Shown here one piece after another: positions 25,779 through 35,849 of a stretch of DNA of 64,000 bases. Location of the stretch: assembly GCF_030503435.1 (NCBI RefSeq), contig NZ_JAUKPO010000005.1:186001-250000 (forward strand). The letters are read 5' to 3'. The translations under genes were made by a program, and so were the position numbers. Below the pieces are notes generated by a model. That model saw only the letters and a list, made by a program, of their open reading frames with translations, was not told the origin of the DNA and ran no database searches. The first letter of the stretch is position 1; each line of letters opens with the position of its first letter. The stretch comes from Rhodocytophaga aerolata. GTDB lineage: Bacteria; Bacteroidota; Bacteroidia; Cytophagales; 172606-1.

Positions 25779-27338
25779 TTACGAGCTACACGATAGCATT
25801 GAACAACCTGCTTTTTGACTTGCCCAGGATGGCTTTTTAGCAAAAAACTCATCAAACTTCGCTGAATAGGGTTCTTTCATGGCTGCCTGAAGCTTTAAAA
25901 ACAAGGCATCATCTCCATTTTCCAGCGCTTGAATGGCCTGATGAAGCAGGTAGTTACGCAAAACAAACCGGGGATTATTTTCCTGCATGCGTTGCAGAGA
26001 AGCTTCCCGGCTACACGTATTAGTGTTGATTCTGGCTACATACGATTGAACTACCTGGTACAGGGTATCTGCTTCCTCGGGTTTAAGCTGTTTATAATAA
26101 CTTTCTTTAAAATGCTCCACTGCTACCTCTTTACTTTCTATGGTAAGCGGAAGTTGCATTAGCAGCTGGTAAAAAATAGTCATATCTGGTTTGATGGCAG
26201 AAAGCATTTCTATCAGTTGGTTGATCAGGTCCAGATCTTCAGCTCTTAGCTTGTCAAGGCCTAGCTTATTCCCCATCATCACATAATAGGTATGCCAATA
26301 TAACTCTTCGTACTTTTCCAGTTCAGCTATTAGTTGCTTGGTATCGCCTACTAACGGAGCTAAGGCACTCGCCAGGCAACCCAGGTTCCAGTAAGCAACA
26401 TAGGTTTGTTTGCCGAAAGCATATCTTCTCCCTGGCAGATCGGTAGTATTCGGTGTAAAGGTTGGATCATACTCATCCAGAAAAGAATAGGGACCATAAT
26501 CAATGGTCAAGCCCAGGATAGACATGTTATCTGTATTCATTACGCCATGCACAAAACCCACCCGCAACCACTCTACTACCATATGTACCGTACGTTCCAG
26601 TACTTCGCTAAACCATTCAATAAGCTTATTCTCTCCTTGAATATGCGGATAAAACCTGTTGATCGTCCAGTCAGTCAGCTTACGCAGGTTATCTAGTTCT
26701 TCTCTGGCAGCAAGTATCTCAAAATTGCCGAAACGCAAAAAACTGGGCGCTACCCGCATTACAATAGCACCAGGCTCATACGCCGCATTTCCGTTGTAGA
26801 ACATATCCCGTAGCACCTGGTCGCCGGTAGAGACCAGGCTTAAGGCTCTGGTGGTAGGTACCCGCAGGTAATGCATGGCTTCACTCATCAGGTATTCCCG
26901 CAGCGAAGAACGTAACACAGCCCGGCCATCGGCCCGGCGGGAATAAGGGGTTTGTCCGGCTCCTTTTAATTGCAATTCCCAGGTTTTTCCGTTTGTTGCT
27001 TCCCATTCGCCCAGAGTAATTGCCCGGCCATCGCCCAGCTGCCCGGCCCACTGCCCGAACTGATGTCCGGCATAACAGGCTGCATAAGGATACATAGAAG
27101 GGGTAACAAGGTTGCCTGCCAGGATGTGTACCTCTTCCGGATTTTCCGGTTTTTGGATGCCCAGTTCCCTGGCCAGATCATCAGACCAGGCAAGCTGTTT
27201 CGGATCGGCTACCGGCGTAGGAATAGCTTTGCTATATAATACTCCTGGGGTCTGCCGTGGACGTACGTTTCCGCTTTCATCGCCTGGAAACGTGTGTACA
27301 AACTCTTTCTTGTATTCTTTTAAACTTAGTTTTTGCAT
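25779..27338 (-). CDS. selO: Protein adenylyltransferase SelO
   Basis: 519 aa. Pseudokinase-fold enzyme that transfers AMP from ATP to Ser/Thr/Tyr of target proteins, linked to redox stress. Motifs: YAGHQFGQWAGQLGDGRA, WELQLKGAGQTPYSRRADGR, VLRSSLREYLMSEAMHYL, VGFVHGVMNTDNMSILGLTI (metal site) and IDYGPYSFLD. The tail GCSMLSCSS carries the conserved C-terminal cysteine, the position of selenocysteine in animal homologues. Full length. It is single, with a terminator at 25708. Confidence 0.95.
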   Translation of the reverse strand: MQKLSLKEYKKEFVHTFPGDESGNVRPRQTPGVLYSKAIPTPVADPKQLAWSDDLARELGIQKPENPEEVHILAGNLVTPSMYPYAACYAGHQFGQWAGQLGDGRAITLGEWEATNGKTWELQLKGAGQTPYSRRADGRAVLRSSLREYLMSEAMHYLRVPTTRALSLVSTGDQVLRDMFYNGNAAYEPGAIVMRVAPSFLRFGNFEILAAREELDNLRKLTDWTINRFYPHIQGENKLIEWFSEVLERTVHMVVEWLRVGFVHGVMNTDNMSILGLTIDYGPYSFLDEYDPTFTPNTTDLPGRRYAFGKQTYVAYWNLGCLASALAPLVGDTKQLIAELEKYEELYWHTYYVMMGNKLGLDKLRAEDLDLINQLIEMLSAIKPDMTIFYQLLMQLPLTIESKEVAVEHFKESYYKQLKPEEADTLYQVVQSYVARINTNTCSREASLQRMQENNPRFVLRNYLLHQAIQALENGDDALFLKLQAAMKEPYSAKFDEFFAKKPSWASQKAGCSMLSCSS

Positions 27339-27938
27339 CTCTCTTTATCTGCACATATAGATAGCTGTGCTATAGCTGATAATACAATTACCATAGGTAA
27401 GGTTCCTTTTGATAGAACTTGAATGGTATTGAGTTATGGATGGTTTCACTCCTCTATACAACCTGCCCTGCCAGTAGTCAGGATCAAACAAGTTTAGAGA
27501 AGTAACATCAAAAAATACTTACTTATGAGTATTGCAAAAGGTTAAAATTCTTTTTATACTTGACTATCAACCAGCTACCGTTTCCGAAGATAGAAATATC
27601 TCTTATGCCAGATTAAGTTCATACTCTGTTTTTGATACAATTTCTTCCGACTCTTTTGCCTGAATTTACCGGTGTCTTGCGCTGACCTTTTAGCTTTTTT
27701 GAAATAAACCCAATGTAGGCATACACGGATAGTTTATACTAAACTCACTTGCTGCCTTCTTTTGCTAGCAGTTGGTGGTATGTACATATGGAAACAGGTG
27801 CTAACAAGCGTGGATTCCATTGAAAAATAAACGTAAAATAGTTTACCAGGGAACAAACGGATGCTGTTCATTGCTTAAAACCTACTCTATAAATAGGCTT
27901 ATCAACTTTTCTTACCGGCCACCTTTATTCACAAATGT
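27339..27938. other. 600-bp intergenic region between divergent selO and the patatin gene
   Basis: No coding sequence, strong hairpin or operator pattern is recognised. It must carry both divergent promoters. Composition is like that of other spacers in the window. Confidence 0.4.
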
Positions 27939-30593
27939 ATGGATACATACAAACATTTTACCTCCGACTTACAGGAAGTTATTGATTCGGAACTCGACTA
28001 CATAACCACCCGGCGCAAGCTTTACGGCCTTCCAGATGACAAGCAAGAGGCAAAGAAGGATCTGTGGGGTATGTGTATTTCCGGAGGCGGTATCCGCTCA
28101 GCTACGCTGGGGCTGGGCATGATGCAAAGTTTTATCAAAAACAACTGGATGAAGAAGTTCGATTACCTGAGCACTGTCTCAGGTGGCGGCTATATTGGCA
28201 GTTGCTTATCGTCTTTACTCACCGGCGACAAAAAGGCTTTCACACACCAGGGAAAAACCATGGATGTAACTCCGGAGAACTCACCTTTTGTGCGGTTAGG
28301 CGAAGAAGAGAGCGACTATAAATATGCCGATGAAACCAGGCTAACGGTTATGCACCAGATGCACCACTTGCGCACCCATGGCGAATACCTGACCCCTCAA
28401 AAAAACTACGGAAGCCGGGATGTAAAACGGGCCGTAGGCAGTGTGGTTTCCGGAATCTTCCATAACTTTCTTCTGTATTTTTTCTTTCTGCTAACCTTTG
28501 TTGCTTTCAACTACAGTGTGCTGTATGTGATCTCAAATGGTACTTTTTTCCAGGAAATCCGGTATAGCAAACCTGTAAAGCTGGCAGACGATTCTACCCT
28601 GGAATATGTACTGGCTGTGTTTGGCAACTGGCTGACGGAAGGTATCTCTAGGCACCTCCAACTTATCGGACAAGGCTTAAAGGCACATCCGCTGGTAGGC
28701 ATTGCTTTTTGTCTGGCAGGTGTGCTAACAGGCATCTTCTACATTTACCGGATTGCTGCCGCTGTAAACAAAATCAAACAATACCAGAATAAATCTTTTG
28801 ATAAGGATTTAGATAGCAGCAAGATAGATCCATTAAAAATTAAATCTGGCTATAATCCTGAAGCTCATTTTGAAACAGAGTTTACCACCAGTTTATCCAG
28901 GCTAGCTATTTTAGGCACTCCCCTGGTAGCAATCCTGATAGGTTTCTATATCCGCGAATTTAGCAGCAACTACTGGATTATATTTTCTTTACCGTTCTGC
29001 TTTTCCATTGGTTTAAGCCTGGCTGTATACCTGATTATTCCATTTATGCGGCAAGGTAAAACAGGACGTTACCAACGCTTATTCCGCTCCTTACAGGGAA
29101 ATATACAGGGCAGTGCGTTATATAGCCTGGGTATTGCTGTGCTTATGCCTTTCGTTGTACTGGTTGCTTTCTCTGCCGGCCCTTCCGTTAACTTTCTGTT
29201 TTCCATTATATCCTTACTATTCGGCTATTTTGTTTTCAAGCTGAAGGTAGGCGGAGGCGACTCAAAGGTATATGCCAGCCTGATGAAAAAACTAAGGATT
29301 CCGCTGCTCAACCTGTCGGTTTTACTGTTTTTAGGTATTAGCATGGCTGCCCTGGCCGGGTACCTGACAGAGTTGAATTCGTTGCCTGTTGCGGCCGCCA
29401 TCTGCCTGGGTGCGGCTTTCGCCTTTGCCGCCTTTGGCTATTTTGTAGATGCCAACAAAGTATCGCCGCATTATTTCTACCGCGACCGCCTTTCAGAAGC
29501 TTACTTAAAAACGGATGCCAGGGTAAAACGCACTAAAGCTAATTCAGCTCAGGGCCTACCCCTGACCAATATCCGCAATGACGAGGATTTAAAACTGAAA
29601 GATTTAGGAAAAGACAATAACCGGGGTCCTTACCACCTGATTGTAGCTGCCCTGAACCTACAAGGGTCGGATGAACTGGTCCGCAGGGATTTAAAGTCGG
29701 AACATTTTATCTTTTCAAGCAAATATATAGGGTCGCAAAGTACCGGCTATGTAAAAACTGAAGCTTACCGGGGCGGAAATACGAAGCTTGCCAGAGCCAT
29801 GACTATATCTGCCGCAGCAGTTGGCTCTGCCGCCGGTTCGGCCAATGCATTTTGCCATTCATTTTTATGTACCCTATTCAATCTCCGTCTGGGCTACTGG
29901 ATTGAAAACCCCTGGTCTTACCGGGAAAGCATACCTTCTTACCGCAAACGGTATTTCTGGCCCGGCTATTTATTCAGCGAATTAATGGGTACCTGTACAG
30001 CCAGAGAATCGCTGGTAAATGTGTCGGACGGCGGGCATACCGGCGATAACCTGGGCTTAGTTCCCTTGCTCCAGCGAAGATGCAAAACCATTGTAATATG
30101 CGACTTTGAACAAGATTATAATTATGATTTTCAGTCGTTTACCAATGCAGTGAGGATGGCCTATATTGAAGAAAATATTTCGATTGATATAAATTTAAAA
30201 CCCCTTATTCCTTCCCCTTCTACGAGTGGCGGCATAGGAATCAGTAAGAAAAGTGTAGCCATTGGCAAAATAAAGTATCCGGATGGAACAGAAGGCAAAC
30301 TGATCTATATAAAATCTTCCTTAAGCGGCGACCTCCCGGTTCATGTATTTAACTATCATAAGTCATTTCCAGACTTTCCTCAACAATCTACTGGCGACCA
30401 GTATTTCGACGATACCCAGTTTGAAGCTTACCGTAGCCTGGGCGAACACCTGGCTAGCCAGGCTATTTTACAGATGAAAAAAGAAGAAACGGATAAAGAA
30501 AAGAGCAAAGCCGAACCTCCTTTTGAAGGTATAAAGTTAAAATCATCCGACGGACAAATTCATTTAGCCGGTAGTTCAGATATACGGGAATAA
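27939..30593 (+). CDS. Polytopic membrane patatin-like phospholipase
   Basis: 884 aa. Catalytic elements of the patatin/cPLA2-like fold: oxyanion loop GGGIRSATLGLG (49-60), nucleophile Ser81 in YLSTVSGGGYIGS and the Asp of VSDGGHTGDNLG (Asp697). Between the two halves of the active site, about residues 150-505 hold some nine transmembrane helices in three clusters (about 150-185, 230-260, 325-370, 390-445, 465-505). The hydrolase is thus split by a large membrane insertion. The nucleophile context is S-T-V-S-G rather than GxSxG. It probably acts on membrane lipids. A small membrane-anchored partner follows 65 bp downstream. Confidence 0.8.
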   Translation: MDTYKHFTSDLQEVIDSELDYITTRRKLYGLPDDKQEAKKDLWGMCISGGGIRSATLGLGMMQSFIKNNWMKKFDYLSTVSGGGYIGSCLSSLLTGDKKAFTHQGKTMDVTPENSPFVRLGEEESDYKYADETRLTVMHQMHHLRTHGEYLTPQKNYGSRDVKRAVGSVVSGIFHNFLLYFFFLLTFVAFNYSVLYVISNGTFFQEIRYSKPVKLADDSTLEYVLAVFGNWLTEGISRHLQLIGQGLKAHPLVGIAFCLAGVLTGIFYIYRIAAAVNKIKQYQNKSFDKDLDSSKIDPLKIKSGYNPEAHFETEFTTSLSRLAILGTPLVAILIGFYIREFSSNYWIIFSLPFCFSIGLSLAVYLIIPFMRQGKTGRYQRLFRSLQGNIQGSALYSLGIAVLMPFVVLVAFSAGPSVNFLFSIISLLFGYFVFKLKVGGGDSKVYASLMKKLRIPLLNLSVLLFLGISMAALAGYLTELNSLPVAAAICLGAAFAFAAFGYFVDANKVSPHYFYRDRLSEAYLKTDARVKRTKANSAQGLPLTNIRNDEDLKLKDLGKDNNRGPYHLIVAALNLQGSDELVRRDLKSEHFIFSSKYIGSQSTGYVKTEAYRGGNTKLARAMTISAAAVGSAAGSANAFCHSFLCTLFNLRLGYWIENPWSYRESIPSYRKRYFWPGYLFSELMGTCTARESLVNVSDGGHTGDNLGLVPLLQRRCKTIVICDFEQDYNYDFQSFTNAVRMAYIEENISIDINLKPLIPSPSTSGGIGISKKSVAIGKIKYPDGTEGKLIYIKSSLSGDLPVHVFNYHKSFPDFPQQSTGDQYFDDTQFEAYRSLGEHLASQAILQMKKEETDKEKSKAEPPFEGIKLKSSDGQIHLAGSSDIRE

Positions 30594-30658
30594 ACGGCAA
30601 ATTGTCGGAATGATTGATTTAAGCTAGTGAATGCACATCTACGCAAACTTACTTACCC

Positions 30659-31300
30659 ATGGCAGATACTAAACCGGCAGGTATGATGAATGAGTTGGTA
30701 AAACATGCTTTTACTACCGCCATCGGTGTAGTGGTAACTTTTTACGTTACCTCCGCCATCAAAGAAGATGATTTTAAGCAGGATGAAATAGAAAAAGGAA
30801 AGCAAATTATGGAGTCGCTGGAAAAAACCAATATGTTGCTCAGCAATTATATTTCCCGCTACGATAGTTTACATGAACGCTACATTCAGCTCAGAGAAAC
30901 CAAAAGCACTTCTCCCGAAGATACCCGCAAAACGTACCGGGCCGCCAATACCGGTACCCACGACACAAGCCCTGAATCTCAGCCTATGCCAACGTCCACG
31001 CTGATCCATAACAGTGACTGGATCACACCAGATGGCACCATACTTTGGCAGTTTTCTAAGGATAAAGTGTCTATGAAAGGCATCGGAAATTTTGAGGGAT
31101 TTATGGAAGCATCAGGCAAGTATGAAGTGTCCGGAGATAACCTGACTGGTACGGCTACTTACTCAAAACTGCTGTACTTGCCCTCCAACGAACATGTAAA
31201 ATTTGACTTCAAGCTGGATGGAGAAGGGAACGTACTGTATGGAAATATCATTGATAATCTGGGAAATGTTACGGTAGCCACCTTGTATAAAAAAAGATAA
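30659..31300 (+). CDS. Membrane-anchored partner of the patatin-like enzyme
   Basis: 213 aa. An N-terminal membrane helix (about 11-33, LVKHAFTTAIGVVVTFYVTS) is followed by a coiled coil (45-80), a Thr/Ser/Pro linker and a C-terminal beta-rich domain of about 90 residues (DWITPDGTILWQFSKDKVSM, GIGNFEGFMEASGKYEVSGD) like those in bacterial lipid-binding or extracellular modules. The family is not recognised. It is 65 bp after the patatin gene on the same strand, and a terminator-like hairpin lies at 31461, so the two genes probably form one operon. Confidence 0.6.
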   Translation: MADTKPAGMMNELVKHAFTTAIGVVVTFYVTSAIKEDDFKQDEIEKGKQIMESLEKTNMLLSNYISRYDSLHERYIQLRETKSTSPEDTRKTYRAANTGTHDTSPESQPMPTSTLIHNSDWITPDGTILWQFSKDKVSMKGIGNFEGFMEASGKYEVSGDNLTGTATYSKLLYLPSNEHVKFDFKLDGEGNVLYGNIIDNLGNVTVATLYKKR

Positions 31301-31760
31301 TACCCCAGTTTCTTACTTTTTAATCGTTTGTCAGGCATTATTCCTCCCTAAGCCATATCTCTGGCCGCCAAGACTGAGTACACAAATTTTACCGCAGAAG
31401 CAACAAATTTTGAAAAAGGATAGGCTGAGTAAAAATAATAAACCATCTGCATTTTATACTATCCCGAAAGCCTCGTCAAAAGGCTTGCGGGATGTGATGT
31501 TTCTGAGCTATAAAAAATAATAAATTCTTACTTCCTCCTTGCTATCACTTTTATTGTGCTACTGGCTATCCCTTACATTTTTAGTATCTTACCCGGCAAC
31601 TTATTATCCTATACTTACAGCTTCTAGTAGTTGAATCCAGGCAAAAGGGCGAAGTCTCTACAGACAAATTCATCAACTCAATGGAAACATCGTGCAGAAA
31701 TATAGGTATAACACGTAACCAAGCAATTCTTCTATTTTCTAAATTTCGCATTTGCAATTT
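31301..31760. other. Intergenic region before murI
   Basis: Holds the hairpin at 31461-31493 and, in its second half, the murI promoter region. Nothing else is recognised. Confidence 0.4.
31461..31493 (+). terminator. Hairpin, probable terminator of the patatin operon
   Basis: A stem of 6 + 6 bp with one mismatch (ATCCCG-A-AAGCCT against AGGCTT-G-CGGGAT) around a 7-base loop, about 160 bp after the stop. The T-tract is poor, so an RNA-processing or stabilising role is possible. Confidence 0.5.
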
Positions 31761-32570
31761 ATGCTTCAGCCAGCACAACCCATTGGTATATTCGACAGCG
31801 GTATTGGAGGGCTTACCGTTGCCCATGCCGTTTCACAAGCCTTGCCGCACGAACACATGATTTACTTTGGAGATACGGCCCATTTGCCTTATGGCGATAA
31901 ATCTACAGCAGCCATACAAGCCTATGCGGTAAAAATCTGTGACCTGTTGTTAAAGCAACAGTGCAAATTAATTCTGATTGCCTGTAACTCTGCTTCTGCG
32001 GCTGCTTTTGATCTAGTAACTGCGTATGTAGGCAGCAAAGCCAAAGCCATGAATGTAATTGATCCGGTAGTGGAATATGTGGGGCAGCGTTTTGAGGGCC
32101 AGACTATCGGGCTAATTGGCACCAAGCAAACGGTAAACTCGAATGTATACACAAAAAAAATAGACGATCTGCAAAAATCTATTACCCTGCATTCATTAGC
32201 TACTCCCCTGCTGGCACCCATGGTGGAAGAAGGCTTTTTTAATAATACTATTTCCGAAAGTGTGATCACAGCCTATCTGTCTGACCCGCATTTGCACCGG
32301 ATTAAAGCCTTGATATTGGGATGTACGCACTATCCACTAATAAAAAAAGAAATTGCCAGTTATTACCAGAATGAAGTAGAAATTATTGATTCATCAGAAA
32401 TAGTAGCCGCTTCTGTAAAGAAACAGTTGGCCCAATCCGGATTATTGAACAACGCAGAAAGGCCGTACAAGAAGTTCTTTGTCTCTGACTACACCCGTTC
32501 TTTTGAAGCCTCTACCAAAATATTTTTTGGCAAACAAGTAAGACTAGAGCAGTATCCATTGTGGGAGTAG
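31761..32570 (+). CDS. murI: Glutamate racemase
   Basis: 269 aa from the ATG at 31761 (MLQPAQPIGIFDSGIGG); a TTG three codons upstream is the alternative. Supplies D-glutamate for peptidoglycan. Motifs: IGIFDSGIGGLTV, YFGDTAHLPYG, first catalytic Cys in LIACNSASAAAFD, second catalytic Cys in ALILGCTHYPLI, and VEIIDSSE. Full length. It stands alone. Confidence 0.95.
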   Translation: MLQPAQPIGIFDSGIGGLTVAHAVSQALPHEHMIYFGDTAHLPYGDKSTAAIQAYAVKICDLLLKQQCKLILIACNSASAAAFDLVTAYVGSKAKAMNVIDPVVEYVGQRFEGQTIGLIGTKQTVNSNVYTKKIDDLQKSITLHSLATPLLAPMVEEGFFNNTISESVITAYLSDPHLHRIKALILGCTHYPLIKKEIASYYQNEVEIIDSSEIVAASVKKQLAQSGLLNNAERPYKKFFVSDYTRSFEASTKIFFGKQVRLEQYPLWE

Positions 32571-33085
32571 TTTTCTACTATTTTGAGTACCTTCTGATTG
32601 CTCATAAATATATTCAAATTATTGCCTGAGGATAATACGTATTAAGTATTTCTACAAGCATATCAACTGGTGATGTGCTTACATTTCTTGTCACTGTTTT
32701 GTAAAATTCAACAAGTGCATTTGTTGGTTTTCTATTGCTGAATTGAGGATACACTTGTTAGCTTCTCTACTTTCTCTTCAATAGATTAGGAAACAAAATT
32801 TAATTAATCAGATGCATGATTTTTGGTGAACCTAACAAATCGCCTAACTACGGAATGCTGATTACCTCTTTGAATGGAGCAATCTTTTTTATATTTCAGG
32901 TGTATAGCCACAGGAAAAATAGAAATATTGTCTAATACAATTATTGCAACAGCGCATGTAAATCCAATAATTTAAATCCTGTCTCAATCTTACATCTATA
33001 CCTTTCCTCAGAATAGCTTTCTAGAATCTAGTAAATCACTTTCTGTTAAATTGTTCTACGAAATCACTTCAAGTAACCCGAGTTT
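32571..33085. other. 515-bp intergenic region
   Basis: AT-rich, with no gene, hairpin or repeated motif that I can support. It presumably holds the promoter of the downstream secreted protein. Confidence 0.4.
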
Positions 33086-34504
33086 ATGCGTATTCAATTC
33101 ACTCTTTTAACTATTCTCTTCAATTTGCTCCAGCTTACTGCCTGGAGCCAGGTTTATAAAATAAGTCTTGCTAAACAAACAGTAGAGCTACCTGGCAGAC
33201 ATTTTTATGTATCCGATATTATTGATGCCCGTATATCGAAAAACAACATTGGATGGGTACAGAGAGGCCCTGTCAATAGCAGAAGAGAAGCGAATCTGGA
33301 AAAAGGTTTTACGCCAGAACTGACAGATTTTTTTAACAGAAATTTACCTGCTCAATCTAATTTACCAGGCGTTATTGTAAAAATTCTAAAGTTTCAGGTT
33401 TCCGAACATACCACTGCATTTTCTGAATTTGCTAAGGCTGAAGTGGCTATGGATTTTATTTACCAGAAGGATAATCAGTTTTATCATTTGTTCCGGGGAA
33501 TTGGTGTCGAAAAAAGGTATGGCCTGGATGTAACTGCCGGACATGATGATAATATAAAAACAGCTATTGAACAGTGTCTGAAACAGTTTTCCAGAGAGAG
33601 TATTGAGCAGCATTTAGCAAAAGCCAATCCGGCTACCTGGGCTGATGTTTCCAAAGATTTTCTGGCCACCTTGGAAGCCCACGATTACCCAATTCTGACA
33701 GATTCTGTTATGAAGAAGGGAATCTATGAGAGCTTTCTGGATTTCAGAAATAATAAAGCACTGCCAGCACACAATTTGGTTATTGAAAAAGTGAACAGAA
33801 CTTCCAAACAGTTACAGAATATTTATGAAGTAAAACCTTATCTGCTGGAAGCCGATGGAAGCAAAAAGCCGCTTAAGCATATATGGGGGTTTTCTGATGG
33901 AGCAAATCTTTATATCCATCACAACAAAGATTATTTTCTGATTGACAGAGATGGAAATACATTTTCGTTCTATGGCTATGGTCCGGTACAGACCAATACT
34001 GCAGCCGTAGTAGCTGGTGGAGTAGCCGGCGGTATGATCGGAGGTGCCATTGCAGGTGCTGCTACACAAAAAGCCACACAAGCCGAATATATTCTGGACA
34101 TGATGACCGGCCATATACTATCTGTAGAGAATGCACAGGTAGCCATTACACCTACCCCTGTAGCAGAGTATCCGGCTAAAATAAACATATATTGGTGGGA
34201 TGGTGCTGCCAGTGCTGGGGCATTGGATATATATGTAAATGATAGTCTGGTACATACTATTCAGCCAAAATCGCAGGTTGTTCTGGAATGGGAAAACATG
34301 CGTACAGAAATGAAGATTTGTGTAAAAAATCAGCAGGAAGCCTGTTTTACTTTCATTCCTAACTTTAATAAAATTAATTACCTAGCGTGTAGCGTAGTAA
34401 CGAAAGGAGGAGCCAATCAGCCGGAAATCAAACCCGTTATCGCAAAAGAAGGTGAATTCTACGTTAAAAAAATCTCATATCTGCAGGATAAAGAGAAGAA
34501 ATAA
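33086..34504 (+). CDS. Secreted protein with glycine-zipper segment
   Basis: 472 aa with a signal peptide (MRIQFTLLTILFNLLQLTAWSQ). Residues about 20-290 are a mixed alpha/beta region (LPGRHFYVSDIIDARISKNNIGWVQ; GIGVEKRYGLDVTAGHDDNI). At about 307-330 it carries a glycine zipper (AGGVAGGMIGGAIAGAATQ) of the kind that inserts in or oligomerises at membranes, and then a C-terminal beta domain (INIYWWDGAASAGALDIYVN). I do not recognise the family. It probably acts in the periplasm or at the outer membrane. It is followed by a strong bidirectional terminator. Confidence 0.6.
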   Translation: MRIQFTLLTILFNLLQLTAWSQVYKISLAKQTVELPGRHFYVSDIIDARISKNNIGWVQRGPVNSRREANLEKGFTPELTDFFNRNLPAQSNLPGVIVKILKFQVSEHTTAFSEFAKAEVAMDFIYQKDNQFYHLFRGIGVEKRYGLDVTAGHDDNIKTAIEQCLKQFSRESIEQHLAKANPATWADVSKDFLATLEAHDYPILTDSVMKKGIYESFLDFRNNKALPAHNLVIEKVNRTSKQLQNIYEVKPYLLEADGSKKPLKHIWGFSDGANLYIHHNKDYFLIDRDGNTFSFYGYGPVQTNTAAVVAGGVAGGMIGGAIAGAATQKATQAEYILDMMTGHILSVENAQVAITPTPVAEYPAKINIYWWDGAASAGALDIYVNDSLVHTIQPKSQVVLEWENMRTEMKICVKNQQEACFTFIPNFNKINYLACSVVTKGGANQPEIKPVIAKEGEFYVKKISYLQDKEKK

Positions 34505-34624
34505 ATTCTTTAAACTAAAAGCAGTGTCTTATAAAAGAAGTATTTGTTACTTTAGAAGTATAGTTGTAGCAAGTCGCAATCTGACACAAATCACTCTCTG
34601 ATTAAATAACATGTAAACAGATAA

Positions 34625-34678
34625 TATAAAATCTACCGGAAGCAAAGCTCAGAAAGTTTGCTTCCGGTAGATTTTATA
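34625..34678. terminator. Long perfect bidirectional terminator
   Basis: Twenty-two-bp perfect stem (34625-34646 with 34657-34678) and a 10-base loop between convergent genes; the A/T ends of the arms give U-tracts both ways. Confidence 0.88.
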
Positions 34679-34731
34679 GTTTAAAGCAATAAGGTATTTG
34701 AACTATTATAGCAAAGGTTGTATTTAAAAAG

Positions 34732-35718
34732 CTACTCCAGCACTTCCATAGAACTTAGCTCCGGGCTGCCGCCAGAGTTGCCAATGCCAGCCGCAATGTA
34801 AACTTTATTATTATACACTACGGCCTGCGTTCCATGGCGGCCAGTCTGTAAGGCGGGCAATGTTTGCCAGGTGTTGGTTTTCAGGTCAAATGCTTCTGTC
34901 TGGTTGTGGGCCAGTTTCTGCGGACTTTCTCCCCCAATAATTAATACCTGGTTGCCTACCGTAACAGCTGTACACCCAGCCCGTTGCGTAGGAATATTCT
35001 GTGCAGTCGGTAAGGTTTTCCAGGTGTTTTGTTTAAAATCGTATATATCTACTTCCGGCACCGTGATATCCAGTACCCGTTTAATTTTCTGGGTAGATTT
35101 TCTGCCACCTGCCACCACTAGCTGATCGCCTACCACTGCTGCCTGAAAATGATCTCTGGCATGGGGAATATCAGCAAGCTTTGTCCACTTTCCGGTTTTA
35201 GGATCAAACGCATCTACCCAGGTTACGTGTCCGTCCCAGTGGCCGTCGGTTATGCCAGATATTAAGTAAATTTTATCTTTATATAAAGTAACTCCGGCAG
35301 CCCCTCTGCGACGGTCCTGCGGAATTTCGGCTCCTTTGCGCCACTCGTCTTTTTTCGGATTGTAGATGTAGATATTTGGAATGGGTGTTTCATGCGGATA
35401 ATCACCAGTGAAGGCTCCTAGTACATAGATTTCTCCTTTGTATTCTACTGCCTGAAAATGGTGCATTTCCATAGGAACCTGGGCCACCTGCTTCCATTGG
35501 TTGGTTTTGGGTGTATATACATCTACCGTTTGCTTTTTGCGTCCGCCGAATAGATAGAACTGGTCTCCCACCCTGGCAAAGGCATTTTCTCCACGGGGCA
35601 TGGGTTCCTGCTGAGGAGTTACTGGCTTCCATCCGGTAAATAAAGTTTTATAGGCAAAACTGTAGAATAGGCAGGACAGCAAGACTACCAGAACTGGTAT
35701 GAGCAGCGTTTTTTTCAT
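34732..35718 (-). CDS. Exported kelch-repeat beta-propeller protein
   Basis: 328 aa. N-terminal hydrophobic export signal (LLIPVLVVLLSCLFYSFAYK), then about five to six kelch repeats with the GG...W pattern: FYLFGGRKKQTVDVY, IYVLGAFTGDYPHE, IYLISGITDGHWDG, LVVAGGRKSTQ, VLIIGGESPQ, VYIAAGIGNSGG. It makes a beta-propeller, probably periplasmic or extracellular. No enzymatic residues are visible; relatives bind glycans or form galactose-oxidase-like folds, so the ligand is unknown. It lies in the same stretch as the AraC regulator and the PQQ-type dehydrogenase but has its own terminator. Confidence 0.8.
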   Translation of the reverse strand: MKKTLLIPVLVVLLSCLFYSFAYKTLFTGWKPVTPQQEPMPRGENAFARVGDQFYLFGGRKKQTVDVYTPKTNQWKQVAQVPMEMHHFQAVEYKGEIYVLGAFTGDYPHETPIPNIYIYNPKKDEWRKGAEIPQDRRRGAAGVTLYKDKIYLISGITDGHWDGHVTWVDAFDPKTGKWTKLADIPHARDHFQAAVVGDQLVVAGGRKSTQKIKRVLDITVPEVDIYDFKQNTWKTLPTAQNIPTQRAGCTAVTVGNQVLIIGGESPQKLAHNQTEAFDLKTNTWQTLPALQTGRHGTQAVVYNNKVYIAAGIGNSGGSPELSSMEVLE

Positions 35719-35849
35719 ACTAAAAATCTAAAAGGTATTTAGGTAATACGATAGCCATGTCATTCCTCTATACCTGACTTGTACATAGTGGAATGAAAGC
35801 TATCAAATGTAAACTATTTTTTTTAGAAAGACAGCAGCTATCATTCCAT

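Noticed and set aside
26966-27360. Overlapping frames opposite selO
   Set aside because: Shadows of a strongly supported full-length selO.
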